This document shows positions 35,249-44,245 of a stretch of DNA of 64,000 nt, one piece after another. A model generated the notes under the pieces. That model searched no databases, was not told where the DNA came from, and saw only the letters and a program-made list of their open reading frames with translations. The DNA is from Streptomyces sedi (lineage in GTDB: Bacteria > Actinomycetota > Actinomycetes > Streptomycetales > Streptomycetaceae): positions 124,001 to 188,000 of the forward strand of contig NZ_VDGT01000012.1 in assembly GCF_006335015.1 (NCBI RefSeq), written 5' to 3'. Every line of letters starts with the position of its first letter. Position 1 is the first letter of the stretch. A program made the translations under genes and the position numbers.

Positions 35249-37375
35249 GTGGAATTCCGGGTACTGGGACCGTTGGAAGCGTCCGCAGGGGCACGCAAGC
35301 TGACGCTGGGAGGACACAAGCAGCGCGCGGTCCTCGGACTGCTGCTGCTGCGGGCGAACAGAGTGGTGGCGACCAGCGAACTGCTGAGCGCGCTGTGGCC
35401 CGAGGAGAACCGGCCGACGACGGCCCGCAAGATCGTGCAGAACGCGGTGTGGGGGCTGCGCGCCCTGTTCACCGGGGAGAACGGCGACCACCAGGGCGTC
35501 GGCCCCGAACTCGTCACCAGGGCGCCCGGCTATGTGCTGCGCGTCCCGGCCGACCAGGTCGATCTCCACCGGTTCAACCGCAGGGTCTCCGAGGGCAGGG
35601 CCGCCCTGGCGTCGGGGCGCCCCGAGGAGGCCGCGCGGCTGCTGAGCGCCGGGCTCGCGGAATGGCACGGCCCCGCGCTGGCCGACCTCGTCGAGGCCGG
35701 CACGGACTGGCCCGAGCTGACCGCGCTGAGCCGGCTGCGCCTGGACGTGATGGAGGACCGCTTCGAGGCCGAGCTGCGCAGCGGCCACGACCACGCGGTC
35801 CTCGGCGAACTGGTGGCCCTCGCCGAGGAGGAGCCGCTGCGCGAACGGCTCTGCGGCCAGCTGATGCTGGCCCTCTACCGCTGCGGCCGGCAGGCCCAGG
35901 CCCTGGACGTCTTCAGCCGGGTGCGGCGCGCGCTGGTCGAGGAGCACGGGCTCGAACCCTCCCGTGAACTCCAGGTGCTGCAGCAGAACATCCTCACCCA
36001 CGACCCTTCGCTCCGGCCCCCGACCCGCACCGCCCCGGTGGCTCCCGCCGCACCGGCGGCGCCCGCTCCCGCGGCCACCGTGCCGGAGACGGTCCGCGAG
36101 CCCGAGCGGGTGCCGCCGCGCACCGAACGCAGGTCGGTCGCCGTCCTGTTGGTCGGCGCGGACCTCCCCGAGGGAGCCGACCCGCGTTCCTCCCGCACCC
36201 TCTACCACGCGGCGACGACGGTCGCCGAGTACGCCGAGGAGTTCGGCGGCGTGGTCGCCGGCGCGCTCGGCCGGGTCTCCGTCGCGGTCTTCGGGCTGCG
36301 GCCCGACGCGGAGGACGGCCCCGCCGCCCCCGAGGGGGCCTCCGCCGACGCGGTGCGGGCCGCCCTCGCGCTGCGCGGCCCGCTCGGCGTGCCCGGGGCG
36401 TCCTGGCGCGCGGTGGTGTCGGCCGGCGAGGCCCTGGTACGCCGCGACCCGCACGACCCGGCGGCGCCCGTGCTGGTGGTGGGCCGCCTCGTCGACCAGG
36501 CGCGGCTGCTGCTCGCCGGCGTGCCCAACGGCGAGATCCACCTCAGCGGCGAGGCGGTCGAGGACACCGCGGGTCTGGTGCCGCAGCGCCCCACGGACCG
36601 TCCGCACGTGCGGGCCGTCGCCGAACCCCGCGCCACCCCGCCGCCGGCCGCCACCGGGCTGCCCGACCCCGCCGGCGGCTACGAGGCCGAACTGGGCATC
36701 CTTCGAAGCCTGTTGACCCGCGCCCGCCACCACGACGCCCCGCACCTGGTGACGGTCCTCGGGGAACGGGGCGCCGGCAAGACCGAACTGCTCGCCGACT
36801 TCATCGGCGGCATCCAGGACGACGTGGTGCGCGTCGTGAGGGTCCGCGCCGGCGGCAGCGCCCGCTGGTCGGTCTGCGACGTGCTGCGCGCCTGCTGCGG
36901 GCTCGGCCGCGAAGCCGACCTCGCCGACAGCGCCCTCACCGAACTGGTCCACCGGGTCGCCGGCCGGGGCGACACCGCGGAACGGCTGCTGTGGCGGATG
37001 CTGCGCGAACGCGAGTGCCCGGACGCGGAGGCCGACGCGCTGGACGCCTGGTGCGACCTGCTGGTGCTGCTGGCCAGGGAACGGCCGCTGGTGCTGAGCC
37101 TCGACGACGCCCATGTCGCGGACGACTCCGTGCTGAACCTGGTGGAACGCCTCGCCTCGGTCTCGCGGGACGTCCCGCTCTTCCTCATGGTCGGCGCGCG
37201 CCCGGCGGAGCTGCTGAGGCGCCGACCGTTCTGGGGCAGCGGCCTGCGCCACAGCGGGACGCTCACGCTGGAACGGCTACCGGACGTCGACAGCACCCCC
37301 GAGGTGGTGCGCGCCACCACCCGGTTGGTGCGCCGCGCCCGGGGCCACCGGGGTGCGGTCTGCCACGACGGGTGA
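35249..37375 (+). CDS. Large SARP regulator with cyclase-like and AAA ATPase domains
   Basis: This 708-residue activator has an OmpR-like winged helix at residues 1-95 (EFRVLGPLEA, RKIVQNAVWGLRALF, APGYVLRV), a BTAD domain at about 100-250, a Pro/Ala-rich linker, a degenerate nucleotidyl-cyclase-like domain at about 290-440 (RRSVAVLLVGAD, GAPVLVVGRLVDQARLL) and an ATPase domain with P-loop GERGAGKTELL near residue 508 and Walker B LVLSLDDAH. The C-terminal TPR region of AfsR-type proteins is absent. GTG 35249 is placed by GGGAAGAGG. SARPs activate antibiotic clusters by binding direct repeats near -35; this one likely drives the alkaloid genes. Confidence 0.92.
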   Translation: MEFRVLGPLEASAGARKLTLGGHKQRAVLGLLLLRANRVVATSELLSALWPEENRPTTARKIVQNAVWGLRALFTGENGDHQGVGPELVTRAPGYVLRVPADQVDLHRFNRRVSEGRAALASGRPEEAARLLSAGLAEWHGPALADLVEAGTDWPELTALSRLRLDVMEDRFEAELRSGHDHAVLGELVALAEEEPLRERLCGQLMLALYRCGRQAQALDVFSRVRRALVEEHGLEPSRELQVLQQNILTHDPSLRPPTRTAPVAPAAPAAPAPAATVPETVREPERVPPRTERRSVAVLLVGADLPEGADPRSSRTLYHAATTVAEYAEEFGGVVAGALGRVSVAVFGLRPDAEDGPAAPEGASADAVRAALALRGPLGVPGASWRAVVSAGEALVRRDPHDPAAPVLVVGRLVDQARLLLAGVPNGEIHLSGEAVEDTAGLVPQRPTDRPHVRAVAEPRATPPPAATGLPDPAGGYEAELGILRSLLTRARHHDAPHLVTVLGERGAGKTELLADFIGGIQDDVVRVVRVRAGGSARWSVCDVLRACCGLGREADLADSALTELVHRVAGRGDTAERLLWRMLRERECPDAEADALDAWCDLLVLLARERPLVLSLDDAHVADDSVLNLVERLASVSRDVPLFLMVGARPAELLRRRPFWGSGLRHSGTLTLERLPDVDSTPEVVRATTRLVRRARGHRGAVCHDG

Positions 37376-37390
37376 CTCCCGCAGCCGTGT

Positions 37391-37900
37391 GGGTGGCGGG
37401 GGTTTGGTCGACTACTCACGTGCGTGGCTTGGGTGGGTTGTCGTCCTCGCCCCGGTGTGTGGTTGCTCGCGCAGTTCCCCGCGCCCCTTCTCGGCCGGTG
37501 GGCGGCTTGGGGGCGCGGGGAACTGCGCGAATGCTGGGTGGCGGGGGTTTGGTCGACTATTCACGTGCGTGGCTTGGGTGGGTTGTCGGCGTGAGCCCGG
37601 TGTGTGGTTGCTCGCGCAGTTCCTCGCGCCCCTGGTTGTGGTGGGCGTGGTCGGTCAGGTGTGGGTTCAGCTTCGGCAGGTGACGGCCTGCTTGGGGGCG
37701 CGGGGAACTGCGCGGTGCATTTGTGGCGGGGGCCGGTCGACTACGGAGCTTCGTGGCTTGGGTGGGTTGTCGGCGTGAGCCCGGTGGGTGGTTGCTCGCG
37801 CAGTTCCCCGCGCCCCTTCTCGGCCGGTGGGCGCGGGGAACTGCGCGAATGCTGGGTGGCGGGGGGTGGCCGACTACTCACCTGCGCGGTTTGGGCGGGG
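37391..37900. repeat. Array of four diverged repeat units with GCGCAGTTCCCCGCGCCCC hairpins
   Basis: A unit starting GGGTGGCGGGGGTTTGGTCGA and containing GCTTGGGTGGGTTGTCG recurs at 37391, 37536, 37723 and 37854, the last running into the end of the second SARP gene. Between units lies the inverted pair GCGCAGTTCCCCGCGCCCC / GGGGCGCGGGGAACTGCGC at 37469-37528, 37614-37713 and 37798-37846 (stems of 18-19 bp, one with a mismatch). Similar GCGCGGGGAACTGCGC hairpins are scattered in many streptomycete intergenic regions. It fills the gap between the two convergent SARP genes and probably terminates both. Confidence 0.85.
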
Positions 37901-39178
37901 CGTCGTCCACCGGATCTCCCCGGGGCCGGTGTCGGCCAGCGCCGCCTCGGCGCGGTCGACGAGGTCGCCGCCGATCCACGGCGCGCGGCCCCCCGCCGCC
38001 GTCGGCGGCCAGCGGCGCACGGACGCGGCGCCGGTCGCCACGGCCGCCCGCACCGCGAGGCCGGCCGGACCGCTCCGGAGCAGCCGTTCGCGGACCGCGC
38101 GCGCCGCGGCGTCGGCGCGTTCCGCGCAGTCGCCCCGCCCGGGGCCGTCCTGGAAGAGGCCCAGCACCTCAGAACCGATCGCCGTCGCCACGTTGCCCCC
38201 GGCGCGCACGATCTCCTCGCGCGCCAGCTCGCACGCCGCGTCCAGCGCCCGGTCCACCTCTCCGGTGGGCAGCGGCTCGGCCCCGGGCCCGAGCGTGAAC
38301 CGCAACAGCAGCACACCGCTGTCGCGTTCCGCCGCCGGACACCCCGCCGCAGGACCCCCCGCCGCCGGACCCACCCCCACCGCCGGGCCCACCGAAGCCG
38401 CCGGAGCGTCCAGCGAGGCGTCGAGCGAGGCGTCCTGCGCGAGAATGTCCCGCTGCAACCGCCGCAGCTCGTGGCCCGGTTCGAGGCCCAGCCCCTCCGA
38501 CAGTGCGCAGCGGGTGCGGGCGTAGACGTCGAGGGCGTCGGCCCGCCGGCCGCAGCGGTACAGGGCCAGCATCAGCTGGCCGGCCGCCCGTTCCCGCAGT
38601 GGTTCCGCCCGGGTGTAGGCGTCCATCTCGCGCAGCACGGAACGGGGTTGGCCGGAGCGCAGCTCCACCTCGAAGCGGTCCTCCATGGCGTCCAGGCGCT
38701 TCTGTTCCAACGCGGCCAGCTCCGGCCAGTCCGTGCCCTCCTCCACGAGGTCGGCGACGGCCGGCCCGCGCCACAGCGCCAGCGCCTCGCGCAGCGCGTC
38801 CCTGGCCTGACCGGTGTCGCCGGCGAGGAGCGCCGATCTGCCCCGGGTCGCCAGCCGTTCGAAGCGCACCAGGTCGATCCGCTCGGGCGCCACCCGCACC
38901 ACATAGCCGGGCGCCCGCGTGAGCAGCTGCGGCGTCTGCCCGTCGTCCGGGACGGCCAGCGCGCGGCGCAGCCGCCAGATGGTGTTCTGGAGGATCTTCC
39001 GCGCGGTGTCCGGCGCCCGGTCGGTGGCCCAGACCGCGGACAGCAGTCGCCGGGTCGAGACGACCTGGCCGGCGTGGAGAAGCAGATACGCCAACGCCGC
39101 GCGCTGCCGGGTGCCGCCCAACGGCACCGGGCCGGCCGCCCCGTCCACCTCAAGTGGCCCCAGAAGTCGGAACTCCAT
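37874..39178 (-). CDS. SARP regulator with residual cyclase-like domain
   Basis: This 434-residue protein has a winged helix at 1-95 (EFRLLGPLEV, RKILQNTIWRLRRAL, APGYVVRV), a BTAD at about 100-245, an Ala/Ser/Gly linker, then about 150 residues resembling the cyclase-like part of the larger SARP but no ATPase. ATG 39178 is preferred over ATG 39184 since GGGAG sits 6-7 bases from the former. It lies 114 bases behind the aminotransferase on the same strand and may be cotranscribed. It shows clear paralogy to the SARP at 35249 (TARKI.QN..W.LR, GTDWPEL, LRERL/A.GQLMLALYRCGR). Confidence 0.9.
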   Translation of the reverse strand: MEFRLLGPLEVDGAAGPVPLGGTRQRAALAYLLLHAGQVVSTRRLLSAVWATDRAPDTARKILQNTIWRLRRALAVPDDGQTPQLLTRAPGYVVRVAPERIDLVRFERLATRGRSALLAGDTGQARDALREALALWRGPAVADLVEEGTDWPELAALEQKRLDAMEDRFEVELRSGQPRSVLREMDAYTRAEPLRERAAGQLMLALYRCGRRADALDVYARTRCALSEGLGLEPGHELRRLQRDILAQDASLDASLDAPAASVGPAVGVGPAAGGPAAGCPAAERDSGVLLLRFTLGPGAEPLPTGEVDRALDAACELAREEIVRAGGNVATAIGSEVLGLFQDGPGRGDCAERADAAARAVRERLLRSGPAGLAVRAAVATGAASVRRWPPTAAGGRAPWIGGDLVDRAEAALADTGPGEIRWTTPRPNRAGE

Positions 39179-39292
39179 GCTCATCTCCCGTCTCCACGCC
39201 GCCCGGGTCTCCCGACGCGGGGCGCGGTGCTCAGCCGCTGGTCGCCGGGGAACGCCGCCCCGGCGTCGTGCGCGCGTCGTGCGCGCGGCGCG

Positions 39293-40921
39293 TCAGCCGG
39301 CGACGGCCGCCCGGCCGACCAGCCGCTCGCCGTCGCCGGCGGCCAGCGCCCGGCACAGGTCGCGCAGCCCGTCGTCCAGCAGCGCCAGTTCGGCGTCGGT
39401 CAGTCGCACCGAGGGTTCGAAGCGCAGCGTGTTGAGGGCGCTCGCGGTGGGGAACGTGCGCACCCGGTGCTCCCGCAGCAGATGCCCGGCCAGGAAGTAG
39501 CCGAACAGTCCGGTCGCCGCCAGTTCCCGCACCGAGGCGGAGGCGGCGCCCGACTGGTCGTGGAACTCCATGCCGAGCATCAGCCCCTCGCCGCGTATCT
39601 CCCGCACCTGCTCGGGGAAGTCCGCGCGCACGCCGTCGAGCACGGCCCGCAGCGCCGCGCCGCGTTCCCGCGCCGTGCGGTAGACGGCGCCGTCGTCCGC
39701 CTCCAGCAGCTCCAGCACCTTCAGCGCGATCACGCAGGAGAAGCTGTCCTTGGCGAACGTCGAGCTGTGCACGATCTCGAACTCCGGCCGGTACCGCGCC
39801 TGCCGCACCAGCATCGCCGACGTCTTGGCGATGCCGCCGCCGAGCGTCTTGGCCAGCGTGTAGTAGTCGCCGCGCAGCCCCAGCGGGGAGGAGGCGAGCA
39901 GGGTGCCGGTGCGCCCCATCCCGCTCTGGATCTCGTCGACGACGATCGGGCAGTCGATCTCCGCGCAGAAGCGCTGGATCTCCCCGGCGAACTCCGGGCT
40001 CAGCACGTGGACGCCGCCCTCGCCCTGGATCGGCTCCACCAGGAACGCGCAGAAGACGGGGAACTCCCGTTCCACGACGTCCACCTGACCGCCCGACACG
40101 GTGAACGCCAGGACCACGCCGCGCTCCCGCTCGTGGATCTCCCGCAGCGCCTCGGGGCTCTCCCGGGGAACGAACCTGGCCTGCGCCGCCAGGCCCCGGA
40201 ACGGCGCGCGGTAGCTCTCGTTGTGGGTGAGCTGCACGCTCAGCCCGAGCTTTCCGTGGAAGCCGCCCTCCAACGCGAGGAAGAGCGGGCGCCGGTCGAG
40301 CCTGGCGCCGTTCAACGGTTCGATGTGCGCGGCCAGTTCGCGGAACGCGGCGGCGTCGTCAAGGGTGCCCATGATGCCGAACCTGGCGCGGAGCCGCTCG
40401 GGCACGACCGCGTCGCCGGCGTCCACGGCCCGCCGCGTCGACTCGACCGCCGCGGCCAGCTCCCCCCTGAGGTCGGCCAGCCGCATCACCCGGTCCATCT
40501 CCGCGTGCTTGACCGCGGCCTCCACGGCCTCCGCGCCGGTGTTGGCGAAGATCGCGAAGTACGGCTCGTCGGTGCCGAGTTCGCGGTGCACGATCTGGTT
40601 CAGCTCGGCGGCCAGCCGGTTGGCGTAGGGGTGCCGGGAGAACTGGGCGTGCACGGGCGTGCCCGCGTCGAGCAGTTCCCTGGCGCACCGGACGATGTCG
40701 GGGTGGTGGTGGCCGAGCAGCACGGAGCCGTAGCCGCCGGCGAAATCGGCGACGGGAATCTCCTCGCCGTCATCGCCGCGCAGATAGAGGGTGTTGCCCT
40801 CGGCCCGCACATACTCGACGGCCAGTCCCGCCGCGCCCAGCAACTGCCGCAGATGGGGTTCGGCGAGTTCTGGCGTGCCGCTTTCTGAGTGCGTCGTTTC
40901 CATGGCATCAGATTGAGTCAT
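39293..40921 (-). CDS. Class III aminotransferase of the alkaloid cluster
   Basis: This roughly 542-residue PLP enzyme has FANTGAEAVEAAVKHA (phosphate site) near residue 125, FLALEGGFHGK, VEPIQGEGG and VDEIQSGMGRTG, and the PLP lysine in YYTLAKTLGGG near residue 365. It is longer than standard omega-transaminases because of an insertion at about 145-210. Similar enzymes in coelimycin, cyclizidine and streptazone pathways aminate the aldehyde released reductively from the PKS. The start may also be ATG 40903, six codons later; neither has a clear ribosome binding site. It is divergent from the flavin reductase. Confidence 0.9.
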   Translation of the reverse strand: MTQSDAMETTHSESGTPELAEPHLRQLLGAAGLAVEYVRAEGNTLYLRGDDGEEIPVADFAGGYGSVLLGHHHPDIVRCARELLDAGTPVHAQFSRHPYANRLAAELNQIVHRELGTDEPYFAIFANTGAEAVEAAVKHAEMDRVMRLADLRGELAAAVESTRRAVDAGDAVVPERLRARFGIMGTLDDAAAFRELAAHIEPLNGARLDRRPLFLALEGGFHGKLGLSVQLTHNESYRAPFRGLAAQARFVPRESPEALREIHERERGVVLAFTVSGGQVDVVEREFPVFCAFLVEPIQGEGGVHVLSPEFAGEIQRFCAEIDCPIVVDEIQSGMGRTGTLLASSPLGLRGDYYTLAKTLGGGIAKTSAMLVRQARYRPEFEIVHSSTFAKDSFSCVIALKVLELLEADDGAVYRTARERGAALRAVLDGVRADFPEQVREIRGEGLMLGMEFHDQSGAASASVRELAATGLFGYFLAGHLLREHRVRTFPTASALNTLRFEPSVRLTDAELALLDDGLRDLCRALAAGDGERLVGRAAVAG

Positions 40922-40923
40922 CC

Positions 40924-40943
40924 GGGTCAGCGGCCGGTCATCG
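40924..40943 (+). promoter_or_regulatory. Candidate SARP direct repeat, flavin reductase/aminotransferase promoter
   Basis: GGGTCAGCG (40924) and CGGTCATCG (40935), 11 bases apart. The complement of the same core, CGATTACCG, lies at 40983-40991 facing the other way, so both divergent genes have a copy. Confidence 0.5.
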
Positions 40944-40982
40944 CGGAATCTTTTCCCCGGGTCCTTCCGCCGGGGGAGCGGG

Positions 40983-40991
40983 CGATTACCG
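40983..40991 (-). promoter_or_regulatory. Minus-oriented CGGTAATCG element
   Basis: CGATTACCG on the plus strand, so CGGTAATCG reading towards the aminotransferase. The same nonamer occurs at 44077 and with one change at 45220. Confidence 0.45.
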
Positions 40992-41099
40992 GGGGATGAG
41001 AGAACGCCGTTCGCCCGTCGGTACGTTGGCGGGCGCGGGCCCTCGTTTCGCCAGTGGCAGGGCCTGAGCTGCCCCGCGAAAAGGATCGGAGAATCCGGT

Positions 41100-41651
41100 A
41101 TGAATTCCGCGCCCGCTGACCTCGACGCCGCTTCCGCCTGCCCGCCCGCCCACGACGAGCTGACCCCTTCGGTGCTCCGCGCCGTGCTGGCCCGCTTCGC
41201 GACCGGCGTCACGGTGATCACGGTGGGCGGGGAGAACCCGCACGCCATGACGGCCAACGCGTTCAGCTCCGTCTCCCTCGACCCGCCGTCCGTGCTGTGC
41301 GGCGTGGGGCACGGCGCGGTGATGCACGGGGCGCTGACCTCGGCCGGGCGCTTCGCCGTGAACATCCTCGGTGCGGAACAGGAGCAGCTGGCCCGGCACT
41401 TCGCCGACAACAAGCGGACCCTGGGCGCCGCCCAGTTCGACGGCGTCCCCTGGACGGCGGGCGCGGCGACGGGCGCGCCGCTGCTGGGCGGCTCGCTGGC
41501 CTGGCTGGAGTGCGAGCTGACGACCTCGCACTCCTTCGGCGACCACACCATCTTCGTCGGCACCGTGCTGGGCGCCGGCCGGTTCACGGGCGGCAAGGGC
41601 CTGCTCTTCGTCGACGGCCGCTTCGGCACCCCGGAGTCGGCGCCCGGCTGA
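41100..41651 (+). CDS. Flavin reductase (HpaC/FMN-binding split barrel)
   Basis: This 183-residue protein has the RFATGVTVITV opening of the flavin reductase-like domain, ANAFSSVSLDPPSVLCGV (flavin binding) near residues 52-69 and FAVNILGAEQEQLARHFA, closing with LLFVDGRFG. It supplies reduced FMN or FAD to a partner monooxygenase, most likely the acyl-CoA-dehydrogenase-fold enzyme at 42811-43986. ATG 41100 has GGAG 8 bases upstream. Confidence 0.92.
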   Translation: MNSAPADLDAASACPPAHDELTPSVLRAVLARFATGVTVITVGGENPHAMTANAFSSVSLDPPSVLCGVGHGAVMHGALTSAGRFAVNILGAEQEQLARHFADNKRTLGAAQFDGVPWTAGAATGAPLLGGSLAWLECELTTSHSFGDHTIFVGTVLGAGRFTGGKGLLFVDGRFGTPESAPG

Positions 41652-41700
41652 GCGCGCCCGTCGCGGGCGGTGCGCGGGTCGGCGCCGCCCGCGGACCCGG

Positions 41701-41731
41701 CGGTGACCGGGCGGTGACCGTCCGGTTCTCC
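41701..41731 (+). promoter_or_regulatory. Triple 11-bp-phased repeat upstream of the imine reductase gene
   Basis: CGGTGACCG at 41701 and again at 41712, then CGGTTCTCC at 41723: three copies with exact 11-base spacing, 56 bases before the ATG. Two or three phased direct repeats ending a few bases before the -10 region is the standard SARP site layout. Confidence 0.7.
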
Positions 41732-41786
41732 GCCCTTGCTTTGCTGACCCGGCATTCTTCACCACCCCTGCGAAACGGAGTAGCTC

Positions 41787-42683
41787 ATGGCGGACAAGGA
41801 CCGTTCACCGGTGACGGCCATCGGTCTGGGACTGATGGGCAAGGCGCTGGCCGCCACGTTCCTCGAAGCGGGACACCCGACGACGGTGTGGAACCGTTCG
41901 GCGGGCAAGGCGGACGACCTCGCCGCCCGGGGCGCGGTCGTCGCCCCCGGCCCGGCGGAGGCGGTCGCCGCCGCCGAGTTGGTCGTCGTCTGCGTGACCG
42001 ACAACGACGTGCTGCACGCCGTGCTCGACCCGGTCGCCGACCAGCTCAAGGGCCGGGTGGTGGTCAACCTGTCGTCCGGTTCCTCCGACCAGGCGAGGGC
42101 CAACGCGGCGTGGGCCGAGCGCCACGGCTTCGGCTATCTCGACGGCGCGATCATGGCCGTCCCCGCCGGGGTGGGCGGCCCCCAGGCGGTGTTCTTCTAC
42201 GCCGGGCCCGAGGACGTCTACCGGCGCCACGCCGACGCGCTCGGCGTGCTGGGCGGCGGCACCACCTACCTGGGCGCCGACCACGGGCTGGCCGCGCTCT
42301 ACGACGTGGCGCTGCTCGGCGTGATGTACGGGCTGCTCAGCAGCTTCGTCCAGGGCGCGGCGCTGTTGGACACTGCCGGCGTCAAGGCGTCCGAGTTCCT
42401 GCCGTGGGCGACCGCGTGGGTGGACACCGTCAAGCTCTTCGCCACGGACTACGCCGGCCAGATCGACGCGGGCGACCGCGCCTACCCGGCCAACGACGCG
42501 ACGATGGAGGTCAACCTCGGCGCGATCGGTCACGTGCTGCACGAGAGCGAGTCGCAGGGCGTCAACGCCGAACTGCCGCGTTTCCTGCACGAGCTGATGG
42601 GCCGCACCGTGGCCGGAGGCCATGGCGCGCACAGCTTCGCCAGCATGTTCGAGGTGTTCCGGGGTGCCGACCGCCGCGCGTAG
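41787..42683 (+). CDS. Imine reductase-type NAD(P)-dependent oxidoreductase
   Basis: The protein has 298 residues. The N-terminal Rossmann domain reads IGLGLMGKALAATFLEAGHPTTVWNR (about residues 12-37), typical of imine reductases rather than sugar-acid dehydrogenases. The inter-domain helix is followed by the all-helical dimerisation domain with LAALYDVALLGVMYG, whose Asp173 occupies the proton-donor position of IREDs. In the family's known enzymes cyclic imines are reduced to amines. It most likely reduces a cyclic imine or conjugated system formed after transamination. It has its own promoter with the SARP repeats and a terminator. Confidence 0.87.
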   Translation: MADKDRSPVTAIGLGLMGKALAATFLEAGHPTTVWNRSAGKADDLAARGAVVAPGPAEAVAAAELVVVCVTDNDVLHAVLDPVADQLKGRVVVNLSSGSSDQARANAAWAERHGFGYLDGAIMAVPAGVGGPQAVFFYAGPEDVYRRHADALGVLGGGTTYLGADHGLAALYDVALLGVMYGLLSSFVQGAALLDTAGVKASEFLPWATAWVDTVKLFATDYAGQIDAGDRAYPANDATMEVNLGAIGHVLHESESQGVNAELPRFLHELMGRTVAGGHGAHSFASMFEVFRGADRRA

Positions 42684-42698
42684 CCGGCCGTACGGAAG

Positions 42699-42743
42699 GG
42701 GCAGGGGCCCGGGACGCGTTCACCGCGTCCCGGGCCCCTGCCC
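42699..42743. terminator. 20-bp perfect hairpin between convergent genes
   Basis: GGGCAGGGGCCCGGGACGCG and its exact complement with a TTCAC loop, between the imine reductase and the convergent flavin monooxygenase gene. Confidence 0.9.
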
Positions 42744-42810
42744 TTGGGCGCGGGGGCGCCGCGCGGAACGGCCGGCGAGGGTCCGGGTTCCGTGCGACGC
42801 CCCCGGCCGG

Positions 42811-43986
42811 TCACAGGAAGTACGTGCCGGGGTCGAGACCGAGCAGGACCCGGCCCTGCACCTCCAGGTTCGCGCCCAGCTGGACCAGGGCGTGCAGCGA
42901 GAAGCCCTGGATGTCCCGGTGGAAACGCTGGAGGTCCACATCGGCGCGGATCACCGAGCCGCCGCTCTCCGCGTACAGCAGCTCCACGACCTCCTTGGAC
43001 AGCTGCCCGGCGTAGGCCGTCTGGCCGCGGATCACGGCCTTCTCCTCGTCGGTCGGCTGCTCGCCGGCGTCGGCCGCCCGCTGGAGCACCTCGTGCCAGC
43101 GGTCCGCGAGCGCGCGGGCCGCCTCGATCTTGTTGGCGGCGACGGCCAGCCGCTGCTGGGTCACCGGGTGCTGCCGCTGGTCGGTCCAGTCGGTGTAGGT
43201 GATGCCGCGTCCCGGGAGCCGTTCGAGGAACAGCTCGTAGGAGCCCTGCGCGATGCCGGTCAGCGTGGCCGCCACCCCGGAGAGGATGTAGCCCAGCAGC
43301 CCGTAGTTGCGGCCGGTCGCCCCGGTGTTGGCGCGGTCGCCGGTGGCGGCGACCATCGCCTCCTCCAGCGGCACCGTGCGGTGCGCCGGAACGAACAGGT
43401 CGTCCGCCCGCACCGTGCGGCTGCCGGTGGCGGCGCCCGAGGTGACGTGCCAGTCGTCCTCCACGGCCAGTTCCCCGGTGGGCACGAGCGCGACCAGCTC
43501 CTGGTGCGAGCCGTCGGGCGTCTCGACCATCGCGGCCAGCAGGTCCCAGTCGGCCCCGCCCACCCCGGAGTTGTAGCGCCAGGTCCCGCTGAGCCGGTAG
43601 CCGCCCTCGGCCGGCGTGAGGGTCCCGGTCGGGGCGAAGACGATCGACACCCGGGTGTCGCCGCCGGCGAAGACCTCCTCCTGCGCCCGGTCCGGGTAGA
43701 GCGTGACGGCCCACGTGCTGGTCAGCCACACCATGGTGAGCCAGCCCGTGGAGGGGCAACCGCGCGCGACCTCGGAGATCAGCCGCGACTGCCGCGCCAC
43801 GTCGAGGTCGAGACCGCCGAACCTCCCGGGTACCGCGGCGCGGAAGACGCCGGCCTTCTCCAGGAGTTGGAGGTTCTCCTCCACGATCCAGCGCTGCCGT
43901 TCGCTCTCCTGCCCGTTCCGGCGCAGTGCCGGCACTGCGGCGCGCACCCCTTCGAGAACGGAGGCGAATTCTGCTTCGGTGGCCAT
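42811..43986 (-). CDS. Acyl-CoA-dehydrogenase-fold flavin-dependent monooxygenase
   Basis: This 391-residue protein is of the group D flavin monooxygenases (HpaB/HsaA/DszC fold): PGRFGGLDLDVARQSRLISEVARGCPSTGW at about residues 45-75, TWRYNSGVGGADW near 150, and a C-terminal four-helix bundle ending YAESGGSVIRADVDLQRFHRDI. The catalytic glutamate of acyl-CoA dehydrogenases is not evident. It needs reduced flavin from the reductase at 41100. ATG 43986 is backed by GAGGGGAAG; longer starts are unlikely. The inferred role is epoxidation or hydroxylation of the piperidine intermediate before ring closure. Confidence 0.87.
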   Translation of the reverse strand: MATEAEFASVLEGVRAAVPALRRNGQESERQRWIVEENLQLLEKAGVFRAAVPGRFGGLDLDVARQSRLISEVARGCPSTGWLTMVWLTSTWAVTLYPDRAQEEVFAGGDTRVSIVFAPTGTLTPAEGGYRLSGTWRYNSGVGGADWDLLAAMVETPDGSHQELVALVPTGELAVEDDWHVTSGAATGSRTVRADDLFVPAHRTVPLEEAMVAATGDRANTGATGRNYGLLGYILSGVAATLTGIAQGSYELFLERLPGRGITYTDWTDQRQHPVTQQRLAVAANKIEAARALADRWHEVLQRAADAGEQPTDEEKAVIRGQTAYAGQLSKEVVELLYAESGGSVIRADVDLQRFHRDIQGFSLHALVQLGANLEVQGRVLLGLDPGTYFL

Positions 43987-44065
43987 ATGGGGCTTCCCCT
44001 CGTCATACGGGACCTGCGATGTGCCCGTCACGCTATGCGGGCCGATTCTTCGCCCGGGAAACTCG

Positions 44066-44085
44066 CGGTCTTGCCCCGGTAATCG
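44066..44085 (+). promoter_or_regulatory. Phased CGGT repeat pair upstream of the monooxygenase gene
   Basis: CGGTCTTGC (44066) and CGGTAATCG (44077), 11 bases apart, about 80-100 bases upstream of the ATG of the leftward gene. A further CGGTGACCG lies at 44096 out of phase. Confidence 0.5.
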
Positions 44086-44132
44086 CCTCCGACCCCGGTG
44101 ACCGGCCCGGTCCCGGGGCCCCGGCGGGCGCG

Positions 44133-44163
44133 CGATGACCGGGCGGTGGGCGGCCGGTGACCC
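44133..44163 (+). promoter_or_regulatory. Triple phased repeat CGATGACCG/CGGTGGGCG/CGGTGACCC
   Basis: Copies at 44133, 44144 and 44155 with exact 11-base spacing, in the gap between the monooxygenase start and the NTF2-like operon terminator. Confidence 0.5.
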
Positions 44164-44184
44164 GGCGCGGGGCGGGCAGCGCGA

Positions 44185-44215
44185 ACGCCCCCCTGGGGGA
44201 GAACCAGGGGGGCGT
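44185..44215 (-). terminator. Hairpin after the NTF2-like gene pair
   Basis: A 12-bp perfect stem, ACGCCCCCCTGG / CCAGGGGGGCGT, with a GGGAGAA loop, 30 bases past the stop codon. Confidence 0.85.
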
Positions 44216-44245
44216 CGACGGGCCGGCGCGACGGAGCGTGGCCCG

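Noticed and set aside
37391..37900. CRISPR array
   Set aside because: Units are long and diverged with inverted repeats inside, no unique spacers of constant length and no cas genes.
41787..42683. 3-hydroxyisobutyrate dehydrogenase annotation
   Set aside because: The Rossmann opening with TVWNR and the LAALYDVALL segment with Asp in place of the catalytic lysine region fit imine reductases better.
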